In this document: in pieces, positions 54,301 through 64,000 of the stretch
Layout of the letters: each line of letters starts with the position of its first letter
Numbering within the stretch: the first letter of the stretch is position 1
DNA from: Heliopora coerulea
Taxonomy: Eukaryota; Cnidaria; Anthozoa; Scleralcyonacea; Helioporidae
DNA length: 64,000 nt
Reading direction: 5' to 3'
Assembly (NCBI GenBank): GCA_030142905.1
Contig: JASJOG010000056.1
Span: 603,501 to 667,500, forward strand
The notes under the pieces: model-generated
The model's database searches: none
Seen by the model: only the letters and a program-made list of their open reading frames with translations
Told to the model about the DNA's origin: nothing
Position numbers and translations under genes: made by a program

Positions 54301-55407
54301 AGATTTACATGATTCACACAATGAGTATCCTCTTGCACCAGAAAGATTAAAGGTTGGCCAAGTTGAAAAACTGATTCCAAATTTAAATAATAAAGAAAAA
54401 TATGTTTTACATTGTGAAAACTTGAAATTGTATGAAAAATTGGGGCTTCGTTGTACTCGAATTCACAAAGGAATTAAATTTTATGAAGAAGATTTCATGA
54501 AGCAATATATTGATTTGAATACAAATTTGAGAACAAACGCAAAAAATGATTTTGAAAAAGATTTTTTCAAATTGATGAATAATTCAGTATTTGGAAAAAC
54601 AATGGAAAATGTAAGAAATAGAGTTGATATACAATTGGTAAATAGACAAGAAAAAGCATTAAAATTATTTTCAAAAAGTAATTTTAAAAGTAGAACGATA
54701 TTTTCTGAAAATTTAATTGCAATACATAAATATAAGACTAAAATTATGTTGAATAAACCAATATATTTAGGAATGAGTATATTAGATCTTAGTAAAACTT
54801 TAATGTATGATTTTCATTATAATTATATTAAGAAAAAATATGATGAAAATGCATCATTATTATTTACCGATACAGATAGTTTAATGTATGAAATTAAAAC
54901 CGAAGATTTTTATAAAGATATTTCTCCAGATGTAGAAAAAATGTTTGATACAAGTAATTACTTAAAAGATCATAAAAGTGGAATAAAAACTGGATTAAAC
55001 AAAAAGGTTATTGGAATGATGAAAGATGAATGTGGTGGAAAACAAATAGAAGAATTTGTTGGTTTGAGAGCAAAATTATATGCTTACAAAATGTGTGGAA
55101 ACGACGAAGACAACAAAGGAAAAGAAGAAAAAAAATGTAAAGGTGTTAAGAAAAATGTTATTAAAAAAGAAATAACATTCCAAAATACAAAGATTGTTTA
55201 TTTGATGGAGAAGAACAAATAAGAAAAATGAATTTGATAAGACATAGAAACCATGAGTTGTATACAGAAAGTGTTGAAAAGATTGCTTTGTCATATAAAG
55301 ATGACAAACGAAACATACTTGAAAACAAAATAGATACACTTGCATATGGTCATTACATGAATGAAATGATAGACACTTATGAGAATATATTTGGATTTAA
55401 ACCGTAA
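51381..55407 (+). pseudogene. Protein-primed family B DNA polymerase with N-terminal AT-hooks, two one-base frameshifts
   Basis: The start is 51381 (or the second ATG, 51387). The AT-hook frame 51381-51584 shifts into the main frame at the A-run 51471-51476; two more AT-hook-like GRGRP/KRGRP motifs lie in the main frame just after. The main frame runs to 55222. A C2H2 finger is at about 52717-52786 and exonuclease I (YADFEC) at about 52885. An endonuclease-VII-like Cys/His insert (CYACG, DHCHYTGKYRG, CVSCN) lies at 53200-53310, ExoII (NLQNYDSH) at about 53350 and ExoIII (LKTDVMLLAD) at about 53840. Pol motifs are LDANNLYGWAM (about 54150), LMNNSVFGKTM (about 54580) and FTDTDSLMY (about 54865). 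Near 55187 the frame shifts again; the true C-terminus (HRNHELYTE to GFKP) ends at 55405-55407. It would replicate the element by protein priming. Confidence 0.9.
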
Positions 55408-55461
55408 AATACTTTATCAGCGAAGCTGTTTAGCAAATAGACTTATTGTTTAAAATTCTGT

Positions 55462-55906
55462 CAAAAAAGGTAATTACCCGCTTGTCGTTGAGGGGTTTTC
55501 CCCACATTCCATACATGCCTAATCTCCCTAACAACGGAGCAAACCGAAAATAGTTTTTTTGTTGACATCGAGTGAGGCTAGTTGTTAGGGAGATTGAGCA
55601 TGTATGGAATGTTTGGAATTTATCAGCTTGCTGTGTTAGGTTATTCCCCCAAGACAACATGTCAGCGAAGCTGTTTGAAAAGTTTTGACCCGTTTTTAAA
55701 ATGTGTTGAAGTTCCCGGTAACGTTAACAAATTCCTTGAAGAGACCGGAAGTGACCGGAAGTGATCGAACGAAGTTCTCAGCGAAGCAACCGAAAGTTAC
55801 GTTATCAAGGAAAAGGGTTTTCCCCGACTATTTTTATCGATTTTGAAAATGTGGAAAATTTAACCAAATCCCAAAATGTGCTAGAATCCCCACTATATAG
55901 ACTACT
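55462..55906. repeat. Polinton right terminal inverted repeat
   Basis: Inverted copy of 37714-38158. The internal hairpin arm nearest the element's centre differs at a few positions (CATGCCTAATCT against CATGCTCAATCT), while the outer ~370 bp are identical. Confidence 0.95.
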
Positions 55907-55912
55907 ATGAAA

Positions 55913-56295
55913 TTATGTATGGCGGATTGTCAACACCGCGGTCAAAATGTGGTCGTTCGAAGTCAGGTTATGATTGGCCAGATTATCACCGAGTCAATGT
56001 TAGAGTAACGACTCTTACCCTTATAGACAAATTTGCTTGATGTCTGAATAGTAACATAATAAGACTCGTCAGCTCAACATGTGATTCAGATTAATCGCTC
56101 TTAAAACAATTTCATTTCCTAATTGTTGCAGTTCCACTGTTCGTGAAATCACCATCTCGACATTTTCACACTTTCGTTTGAAATTAATTTACTATCGCAT
56201 GAGGGAGAGTTTGGTTATGAAATGTTCTAACTCGACATAAAATTTACTTTCTTAATACGCAAGCTCTCAAGCTGTTCTCTCAGAAAAACTTTCTA
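55913..56295. other. Host DNA to the right of the Polinton
   Basis: I see no gene or repeat here beyond the target duplication at 55907-55912. From 56260 the sequence is the tail of a tRNA-derived repeat on the minus strand. Confidence 0.4.
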
Positions 56296-56370
56296 AGTCC
56301 CTGACGGGAATCGAACCCGTAACCTTCTGAGCGCCAGTGAGACGCTCTAACCATTGAGCGACAAAGACTC
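56296..56370 (-). repeat. tRNA-derived repeat, copy 1
   Basis: Has the internal box A (TAGCTCAATGGTTAGAGC) and box B (GGTTCGATTCC) of RNA polymerase III genes and folds as a tRNA with a defective anticodon stem (one mismatch). The flank CTCAGAAAGTTTTTCTGAGA beyond the 3' end is shared with the other copies, which marks a SINE-like repeat and not a single tRNA gene. A tRNA scanner may still call it. Confidence 0.65.
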
Positions 56371-56417
56371 AGATGGTGAGCGAACCAGTACACAAATTTA
56401 ACCTTCGCTCACGATCT

Positions 56418-56493
56418 GAATATTTGTAGCTCAATGGTTAGAGCGTCTCACCGGCGATCAGAAGGTTACGGGTTCGATTCCCGTCAGAGACTC
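56418..56493 (+). repeat. tRNA-derived repeat, copy 2
   Basis: Same boxes as copy 1 and in opposite orientation to it, 47 bases apart, head to head. Position 33 is C where tRNAs have T, and the anticodon stem is imperfect. The 3' flank (CAGAAAGTTTTTCTGAGAGA, then GCGTGCGTATCAAGAACATA) is shared with copy 3. Confidence 0.65.
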
Positions 56494-56675
56494 AGAAAGT
56501 TTTTCTGAGAGAACAGCTTGATAGCGTGCGTATCAAGAACATAATTACTAAACTACCACAAACACATGATTGATTAACATAAAAATAGACGACATATCGA
56601 GACTAGCAGACTGGCAGTACATATGTCTACCATCTATACGAACCAGTACACAAATTTAACCGTCGCTCACCATCT

Positions 56676-56751
56676 GAGTCTTTGTAGCTCAATGGTTAGA
56701 GCGTCTCATCGGCGATCAGAAGGTTACGGGTTCGATTCCCGTCAGAGACTC
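56676..56751 (+). repeat. tRNA-derived repeat, copy 3
   Basis: Acceptor stem GAGTCTT/GAGACTC, box A and box B as in copy 2, same 3' flank including GCGTGCGTATCAAGAACATA. The upstream flank CCAGTACACAAATTTAACC equals that in the spacer between copies 1 and 2, so this is a partial second copy of the paired unit. Confidence 0.65.
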
Positions 56752-58836
56752 AGAAAGTTTCTCTGAGAGAACACCTTGAGAGCGTGCGTATCAAGAACAT
56801 AATTACCAAACTACCACAAACACGTCATTGATAAAATTTACTGACGGCGATATTTACTAGCGTCAACATTTTATGGAAGGCTAAGCAACCTACTTCTGTA
56901 TGTGATAACTACAATGCGTTCTGGTGCAAAGAAGGATCTTGGTTACCAGTACCACCGAGAATGGGAGCAAGGGGGTGAAATTGACCCCGGATCCCGAAGA
57001 AATAAAAGGGCCTGAAAGAAATCAAGGAGCCGGGGTGGCCGGAAAGTTCCATATTCAATTCAGATTTTTTTATCGCTGGAATAAGGAACTGTTGCTCAGG
57101 CGCCATCAGTGGTTCTAAGTAAAATAAGACAATATGACCATTTTTACATTCCAATTTGGCTATTTCTGGGTTCAAAAAAAACGAAAAGATAAATGATTTT
57201 ATGTTACATGACGTTTTAATTTCTGTGAAATCGATTTGCGTGGTTTAACTTAAAGTAGCACCTTAGAGTACTGACAGTATGGATTCACTATTCATGGAAT
57301 ACTAAATTAACTGGATGTGAAGAAATGTTTGAAAACCTGGTATAAAATTTTGAGCTTGGCATTACTTGTATTTTTTAGCCTTTAAATTTAGAATTACTTT
57401 ATTGTTTTGTTCATTTTTCAAGTTCATACAGTGAGACATTAATGTATTACAGTGAATTAGTTAAATGTCTCATGAATAATTCCGAAAATTCAAGAATACA
57501 AAGCTTCATTTTTTCAAATAGTGAGTCAAATTAATTTTTGTCAGGAGGAGACTTTCTTTACTGCCACCGATGGGCCATAGTGGCGCTTGGCGGCTCCGGT
57601 GCCCCGGTAGATGCCCATTCCTCCACATTCAAAAGTACTCAGCCAAAATTATTGCAGATAGTAATTTAGTTTGGTAGAAAAGCCGCAAGATCTCTTCATT
57701 GGGCTCAGTTTTATGAAACAGTTTAAATCTATGGTGGTTAATGTTTTGATGGTGCCTCAGGGTACCTTAATATGGAGACTTAACGTATTAGGAACATAGA
57801 TTGGTAATTGATCACTTAGTCTAATCGTGATAACACCACAATTTAATTATGACCGAGTTCAGGGCAGGCCAAAGAATGGTGAGAGAAATCAGGTCCAATT
57901 TGCCAGATGAGAGGAGGCCTTTGTTCCTCCTTCCCAAGAATATTTAATTTATTATGAATTCATCTGGCTGCATTTCTTCTGTGTTTTCAAAATTTCAATC
58001 ACGTTCATTGTCAAATTTAAGGTTAATATCAAATATTTACTTTTCATTTACAAATTGATTTTTATGTACCAAGTTGCCAGGAATTTTCAAATTTGGTAAC
58101 GGAGATACTCGTTGGGGGAGCCGAAACCGGGTGCAATAGGGCTGAGTGGCATGTGCCTTGCAATCGCACCCTTAATTAAGAGAGGATGTAATCAAATGTA
58201 ACCCTATTAAGCGAGAGAATGCTAGTGCGGGCTACCGCTGGTAAATACTGATTACTTATTAGCCGAGTGCGAGGTCTGTACAGAAAAGAATTTGCCTGAG
58301 GTTTTCGTACAGACCGAGCGACGAAGGAGCGAGGTCTGTGCGGAAAAACCCGAGGGCAAACACTTTCCCCTACAGACCGAATAAACGAGGTAAATAAGGA
58401 ATTTATTATATGGCTTTTAGCACTTTTCTTCATCGCTTTTAACGAAGCTTTGTGTTTGTGAGTTAGCGGCTAAGGTTTACTTCCTTCTTTATAGTTATTT
58501 CTTAGTGCCTTTTTTCATCTGTTCATCTAGTTTTCTGCTTAAAATTATCGTTGAGAACATTTAACTTCTTTTTTCGTAGTTTGTTGAGTATAAATCTTCT
58601 GTAAAACCTACCTGAATCTGACTTGTTTTCCTTCATATCAACTCGGAAATTTTCCCGCTAAAACTAGCCGGTCTGTACGAAAATCTTATTGTACGGCTAG
58701 GTGGCCAATCAGCGTGCGTTATTTTGCGTACAGACCGGCTAACGAGCTCAGACATATAATAATGGTAAATTATTTATTTATTAGTCTTGAGAAGGCAGCA
58801 ATGTATTCTGGGATTGGGCTTTTTAACTAATTCAAA
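56752..58836. other. Intergenic region upstream of NDUFB9
   Basis: No gene seen. 57540-57620 is a small GC-rich patch. 58220-58775 looks like a decayed miniature element: GTCTGTAC/GTACAGAC motifs recur and TTTATTATATG (58402) is inverted at about 58755-58765 (CATATAATAA). The last ~60 bases before 58837 should hold the NDUFB9 promoter and leader. Confidence 0.4.
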
Positions 58837-59062
58837 ATGGCTTATCTCACTCACAGTCAAAGGGTAACTCGTCTTTATCGTCGTTCTATGAAACATTTGC
58901 TGTCGTGGTGCGTTGAGAGAGATGTGTGGAGGCAAGAAGCTTTGAAATTAAGAGCCGAATTTGACGCTTATAAGCATGAAACCGACAGAAGTAAAATTGC
59001 CCAGCTCGTTGAAGATGGGGAAGAACGTTTTCGAAGACAGGCTCACCCAGACCCCTATATAA
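58837..59062 (+). CDS. NDUFB9: NDUFB9 exon 1 (mitochondrial complex I subunit B22, LYR family)
   Basis: Starts MAYLTHSQRVTRLYRRSMKH with the LYR motif (LYRR) near residue 13, then WCVERDVWRQEAL, AEFDAYKHETD and RRQAHPDPYI. This pattern matches the LYR-motif accessory subunit NDUFB9 of respiratory complex I, which binds acyl carrier protein at the inner mitochondrial membrane. The exon ends one base into a codon before the donor A|GTAAGT at 59063. Exon 2 is at 60805. The remaining exons are not visible and probably lie beyond the window. Confidence 0.85.
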
Positions 59063-60804
59063 GTAAGTAAACAATCCAGAAATAGTGTTGTTTCCATAAG
59101 TTTAAGAAGTGACATCAATATGGGGTGATTCTGCAAATAAGTTAGTACGTAGGGCTTATGATTTATGTATTCACTTTGAAATGGACTCTTGTTGACAAGA
59201 ATCTTCACAGTTAGACATGGTGACAATCTCAACTACTAAAGTCGTGACCAGTAGACTAAAAATAAACTGCGTAAAGTCTTATTTCGTGAAACAGGTTATA
59301 GTTACATACGCTTAAGGACTATCAAGGAATGTACAGCAAGCAACAAAACTTGAGTCAACCATTATCAAGGAAATGTGGCCATTGTAACATCAGAAGCAAT
59401 TTGATGTTGAATGGAAAAAACAACAAGTGTACATTAACTGAACGTTATAAACCAGTCCAGAGCAAGCCAATACCCTCATTATTTAATTATTTGTATATTT
59501 TTTCAAACAACATGGCCTGTAAGGATCCATTTACACAGTAAAATTGTTGTATACAATTGTTGATATTGTCCTGGGGTGTGAAATTTTGTGTCAAAGGCAC
59601 AATTGCTGTTTTAGATTTGCTCACTGAAATAGCAGTTATCTGGAAGACTGCAGTGAGTTGGTTGGATACACCTGGATGAACAACTGTATATGACAATCAT
59701 GTTTTATATGTGGGTCCTAATAGTGATTTTATTGCATGCTTGACGACTGTATAACACATTTTCTAGAAATGGTACAGGTGTTTATGCATTTGTGTGTATA
59801 TGTAATCTCAAAAAAAATATAGTACAGCACACTACCAGTCTGATTAGTTAAAACTGGACACTGAGTTTTCTCCTAGTTACATGAATTAGCTACAGACCAC
59901 ACAGCATTAAATTGACAAAATACAGCTGATGTTTCCTTGAGTAGTTTTACTGTTGAGTGAACCTTGTTTATTGCAGTACTTTTTATCAGGCCACTATTTT
60001 AATAAAACTATTTTTTTCCAGTTTTTAATTTAGTTCTTTTCAACAGCTTACATCATGCATGTTAACAATAAAAATGATGTCCCTGTGACTGTAGTATTTA
60101 TGATATGGGAAGTGTTTGCTGAACTGCTCCATATAGGCATTTTGCACCTTAGTCAAGAGTGTTTCCCTGTATATTGCCAAGGCAAACCAGTAAGTTATCA
60201 AGACTTTGGCAGATTGCAGAGGCAAAGCAAGTTATTAATAAGTAATAAAGGATGCAAATTGCTTTAAAAATTAACTTCAGAACTGGTACACAGGGCTAAA
60301 TTTAAGGATGGCAGGTGCAGCCAATTGCCATCAGGGCTTACACATTGGCAAGTCTTGAAAATCCAGCAAGAGTTAAGGTGTACAGTGCCAACAATGTCTC
60401 TGCCAAAGTGGCCTACATTTTCTTGTCAGTTGACCCTTATTACTTCCCTCCTTGTGTATCTGATGCAATGGTTACATTGAATAAAAATTTGATGAACACA
60501 AAAAGTGCCTTAAAACCACATGGATGAACCAGGCTTGAAAGCAGGCCTGTCTTGTTACAAATCCTATAGTCCATGCCCTACTCAGTAGCCATGCCCACTT
60601 ATTTCAGAAAAATTTAGCAGGCCATAGTATCTGTGTCTTATAACACCCCAAATTCATGGCCTCCTGTATTTCTGACCAGTGGAGGACAAGGCTGTGTTAT
60701 GAACCTGAGGAATGTCAATATTTGTATGACTTACATACCAGTACTTCTTCTTATGTAATACTGTAAATATCTGTACTGTATGTCATGTTTTAAATTTCTT
60801 TTAG

Positions 60805-60860
60805 ATCCATTATCTCCTGAAGGTGGAAAATGGGAACGAAATATGCCACCACCAAAACAT
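60805..60860 (+). CDS. NDUFB9: NDUFB9 exon 2
   Basis: Acceptor TTTCTTTTAG|A at 60804 and donor CAT|GTAAGG at 60861. The phase fits exon 1 (one base plus two). The peptide PLSPEGGKWERNMPPPKH corresponds to the SPGG...YER block after PYI in NDUFB9. The intron between (59063-60804) shows no other gene. Confidence 0.75.
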
Positions 60861-61100
60861 GTAAGGTTTCACAATATATGTTCCTTTTCCATTTTTGTTT
60901 ACTATAATTAAAAAAATAACAAGAAATTTTCACATTGATCTTTTGAGGGTTGCTGGTTTCTGTCCTTGATTCTAATTTTTATGCATTTCATCATGTTTGA
61001 AGAAGAGTCAATTTCTTAAAAAATTTAGTTATAACAATTTGTGATAAAAAACCAATAAAATTAATTCTTTATGATCAATAACTTCAGAGAAACAATTTCT

Positions 61101-61175
61101 AAGCCCCAGATGGGGATAGAACCCACAGCCTTCTGATGATTGGTGAGATGCTCTGACCATTGAGCTGTCAAGACT
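61101..61175 (-). repeat. Diverged tRNA-derived repeat (left half of a pair)
   Basis: Recognisable box A and box B with many changes. Flank CTAAGATGGCAAGCTAAGG is mirrored by CCTTAGCTTGCCATCTGAG before the right half at 61369, so the head-to-head arrangement of 56.3 kb is repeated in an older copy. Confidence 0.55.
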
Positions 61176-61368
61176 AAGATGGCAAGCTAAGGTGTGGGTT
61201 GGCAATTGTTTTTCAGAGGTTAGGGTTTGTTGAATATTTGTTGATCATCAAAAATATCTCCAGGCTCCCATATCTGCAACATGTACATTGATTTAATATT
61301 GTTATCAACATATTGTGGCTGCCACGTAGGCAACACAAATGTTGAACCTGAACCTTAGCTTGCCATCT

Positions 61369-61444
61369 GAGTATCAGCAACTCAATGGTTAATGCGTCTC
61401 ACTGGTCATCAGAAAGTTGCAGGCTCAACCCCCACCTGGAGCTC
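61369..61444 (+). repeat. Diverged tRNA-derived repeat (right half of a pair)
   Basis: ACTCAATGGTTAATGCGTCT and GGCTCAACCCCCACC correspond to boxes A and B. Spacer to the left half is about 190 bases and includes extra DNA. Confidence 0.55.
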
Positions 61445-62060
61445 AGATATTGTTTCTTTGAAGTTAGGGCTTGATGAATGTTCATTGATCATCAAAATTA
61501 TGTCGAAGCTCCCACATCTACAACATATATTGAAGTTAATTTTCTTTACAAATGTAAAACCAATGATTTTGACATTGGCTGTATAACATCAAGTCAAAAT
61601 TTGAAAAGTAGAATTGAAAATACTGAATTAAAACAATGGTTCATTAAAAGAAAGGGGAACATAATAAATAGGTTGCATTAAACCAGGTTTTTGCATGAAT
61701 AAGCACATAGGAATCAGGTGGTGTTCAGATGAAATATACACTGATGTCTGATGTAAATTTCATTGTTGTTTGTTGACATTGCCAATTAGAAACCATTCTC
61801 AAACACAAATTGTTGACACCTGAAGGTGGCTTCCTTGGGTAATTTTTAGTAACTAAGAAACTAGGTACTAAATGTCTCAAAACTCATGAGTTGATGGTGA
61901 TCTTTTCAAGTTGGTATTCTGTTAGGACAGCACACCCTTTGCATTATTGCAAATATCAAATATTTGGATATTTGCTGTGGTAATTTTCTTTAAAATTTGG
62001 GAATAAGTGTCTTGCACGTGACGCGACGTTTAATTAATTTCTATTGTATGTAGCACCAAC

Positions 62061-62237
62061 ATGGCTGCCGCGTCATTGTCTTTTGCATCCCAAGGGATTG
62101 ATTGCGAACCATCATTTGAAGCAAACAAAGAAAGTGTAAAGGTGTTCATCAGTGAAATTTCTATCTTGATCAGTGACGCAACTATGCATCTGGGTGCCCG
62201 TGGGGGTAGATTCAGGGGCGTAGTTAACCCATTTTGA
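62061..62237 (+). CDS. Candidate first exon of an unrecognised gene
   Basis: ATG in a strong context (ACCAACATGG) about 45 bases after a CACGTGACGCG promoter-like site. It encodes MAAASLSFASQGIDCEPSFE and an amphipathic helix-like stretch (SVKVFISEISILISDA). Only the first ~49 codons are original; from 62213 the frame lies in an inserted hAT element. A donor such as G|GTAGAT near 62206 is possible. No family recognised. Confidence 0.35.
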   Translation: MAAASLSFASQGIDCEPSFEANKESVKVFISEISILISDATMHLGARGGRFRGVVNPF

Positions 62238-62518
62238 TTGGGGGGTGTCCAGCTTAATTTGCCCAAACATTGTATCCTTTCAAAAATTGCCCGAATTTAA
62301 TTTAACACGCATCCCGGCCCTGTATGGTGTACCGTTGTTTCCTCAAGCCCAATACATAAATTAAATGTAAACTAGTGACCAAAGGGGATTTTGACCTAGT
62401 TTACCTTGCCAAATTTTGCCCAAATTACTATCTATTTTTTCCCCCGAATTTTCTATTTTTTCGCAAACTTTGAGGGGGCATCACACCATTCCACACCTCC
62501 CCATAATCTACACCGCTG
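62213..62518. mobile_element. hAT-type miniature element with perfect 8-bp target duplication
   Basis: Ends CAGGGGCGTAG and CTACACCGCTG, flanked by GGTAGATT (62205-62212 and 62519-62526). 306 bp, no gene. Confidence 0.9.
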
Positions 62519-62639
62519 GGTAGATTATTTGGAGGGCCCTAGTAAAACGTATGGGTGGCAATTTGAAGATACTAGGTAAACAAATACAGTTGATGTTCAA
62601 CATTATTAAAATGATGGTAAAGGTAAAGTGAATCGTCTT

Positions 62640-62900
62640 CATTTGTACTGGATAACCCTATCAGCTACCTGAGCTGTTCTCCCTAGAGGTCCAGTAAGGG
62701 CCACCCCTCATAGGTCCAGTGTTATTACAGAAGAAAACCGGAGTACCCGGAGAAAATCTGCGATGCTTGGTAGGGTCAAACTGGACAGTATTCTTCTTAC
62801 ATGTGGCCAAGGTAACTTTAATCAGATAACAGCATGGAGCTGGAATCGAACCCTAGTCACGGTGATGAGAGACACGTGCACTACCATGGTTGGCCTGATA
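62640..62900. repeat. Possible SINE-like repeat
   Basis: Contains GAAAACCGGAGTACCCGGAG and, near 62835, GGAATCGAACCC, which resembles an inverted box B. Box A is not clear. Weak call. Confidence 0.3.
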
Positions 62901-64000
62901 CTATTCTGTTCTAAAAGTTGTTGCTACTAATTATTAGAATATGGAAGCAGCTCACAGTGTAGCTATGAAACACGAAGAATCGAATCACAGTACAGGATTT
63001 TATCTGTAATGTTCAGGGGACTTCAGTGAAAATTCTCACGTCCGTTCACTCTCATTTTTTGGTAAATCTGTCACGTATAAATAGATCGATAATTAAAACG
63101 GCGGCGGACCAAACTACTGCCTTAATGTGGCAGCTCGATTTTGCTGCGAATTGAGAATTGTTTGAAACTTTAATCGAGCAAATTCATGCCATCATGATAT
63201 GAAACATAATAATGACGTCACAAAATGCTCGGGGGCCCCTAATTAATTCCCTTTCCTCGGGACCCGTGGGATTTACCCACCCTTCCCTCCCTGTAGTTTC
63301 ACCACTGATCTTGATACTAATTTTAAGAAAAAATTACTGAACGACGTCGAAGATAACGAGTCTTATAGTAACTGCAATTCCTTCAGTTCTAATTGATAAA
63401 CATACCTTATCTACTGTACTCGATTAAAAGCACTCTTATTGGGTGGACCCCTTATTTCAAATCCCGAAACGAAAACTGACACCCCTGGTTTTATTGTCCA
63501 AGGGACTGGTAATTGAAACAGAGTAAAAAAACAAATCCCGAAAAACAATGACATCTTGAAAACTCAAGATATGAGTCAATAACAAGACAACGAATGATTG
63601 CGATGATATTTCGTCTTTATTGCAAAGTCATTGTCAAATCGAAATAGCAAAAAATTGCAAAGTCATTGTCAAATTTTTCATTATTGTCAGCTGGCACCGG
63701 ACTCTGGTAATTGAAACATGCATTTTTCAGGAGGGAGAAGGTTCAATTATTGAGAGTATTTTATATCTATTTAAAAGCAACCAACGTTTAATCTGAGCAC
63801 CAACAGAACAAATAAAACTAGCCGGACTTTTCCCCGAAGATGCACTGTACTTTAAAACATTCGATGATTATAAAGTCTTCACATTCTCAGCATCCTGCGC
63901 CGGAAAGTAGTGAATCAGACAAGGGAACTAGAATTCATAGGATTTCCACCAGCACTGAAGCTGGACTACCTACAATCCCGGGGTTGCTCGATGCCGTTTG
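62901..64000. other. Region without recognised genes at the right edge
   Basis: No gene. A 20-base direct repeat TTGCAAAGTCATTGTCAAAT lies near 63619 and 63655. GGGGCCCC-type and TTCACCACTG edges near 63225-63310 suggest another miniature element. Intron sequence of NDUFB9 may extend through here. Confidence 0.35.

Larger units (their letters stand above)
37714..55906. mobile_element. Polinton/Maverick element, complete with TIRs and 6-bp target duplication
   Basis: The element starts AGTAGTCTATATAG and ends CTATATAGACTACT, and ATGAAA flanks both ends (37708-37713 and 55907-55912). It encodes the Polinton core set: protein-primed DNA polymerase B, retrovirus-like integrase with chromodomain, A32-type packaging ATPase and capsid candidates, plus fibre and membrane proteins. 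Leftward genes occupy 38887-43915 and rightward genes 43937-55407, tightly packed. The sequence is far more AT-rich than the host DNA except for small GC-rich hairpin islands. Confidence 0.95.

Noticed and set aside
56296..56751. Functional tRNA genes
   Set aside because: Anticodon stem mismatch, wrong base at position 33 in two copies, and shared repeat flanks in all copies indicate tRNA-derived repeats.
58176..58433. 85-residue minus-strand frame upstream of NDUFB9
   Set aside because: Consists of GTCTGTAC-type repeat DNA of a miniature element.
59329..60527. Several 60-70-residue frames in the NDUFB9 intron
   Set aside because: No domain pattern and positions within a well-supported intron; taken as chance.

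Overview
The window is nuclear DNA of an animal, most likely an anthozoan cnidarian (coral or sea anemone). Spliced genes with GT-AG introns, BEL/Pao, Penelope, LINE, hAT and Harbinger-like elements, a Polinton/Maverick and two stonustoxin-fold/FN3/GTPase genes all point that way. The species assignment is inference; no rRNA or other marker gene is present.

Layout. 1-2188: 3' end of a decayed BEL/Pao retrotransposon with its LTR. 2189-24330: repeat-rich DNA around a large intronless minus-strand gene (5081-8983). It holds several dated nested insertions: a LINE inside the terminal inverted repeat (TIR) of a DNA transposon whose own gene is cut by a hAT miniature, and a Penelope remnant with a hammerhead ribozyme. 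It also holds a two-exon gene for a small secreted protein (23497-24089) and a short chromo/Tudor-like reading frame on the other strand. 24794-28633: a second copy of the large gene. Its 3' flank is almost identical to that of the first copy although the coding regions have diverged clearly. 28634-37707: repeat-rich DNA with two hairpin miniatures, a transposon within a transposon carrying a HIRAN-like fragment, a (TTAC)n microsatellite and two more copies of a non-coding cassette also seen upstream of the first large gene.

37714-55906 is one complete Polinton/Maverick of about 18.2 kb. It has TIRs of about 445 bp, identical for roughly the outer 370 bp, and a perfect 6-bp target duplication ATGAAA. 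A leftward block holds a membrane protein, packaging ATPase, capsid candidate, long membrane protein and chromodomain integrase. A rightward block holds a large structural candidate, a minor-capsid-like gene, two fibre genes, membrane proteins, an SAP/NUMOD-like protein and a protein-primed PolB. The blocks diverge from a 21-bp A/T-only gap. Gene starts carry a short TATAAATAAATG-type motif touching the ATG. The fibre genes combine bacteriophage-tail-fibre-type repeats with a lectin-like C-terminus, which fits a virion attachment role. No adenain-like protease was found. Six lesions (one 22-bp duplication, one nonsense codon, four single-base shifts) make this copy look non-autonomous unless they are assembly errors. 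Many GC-rich double hairpins of the pattern stem-GAA-stem plus CTCAGC(A)GCGAAGCTGC are scattered through this AT-rich element, often in frame inside genes. This is the least explained signal in the window.

55907-64000: host DNA with tRNA-derived repeats arranged as head-to-head pairs, the first two exons of the complex I subunit gene NDUFB9 (58837-59062 and 60805-60860), a candidate first exon at 62061 and a hAT miniature with a perfect 8-bp target duplication.
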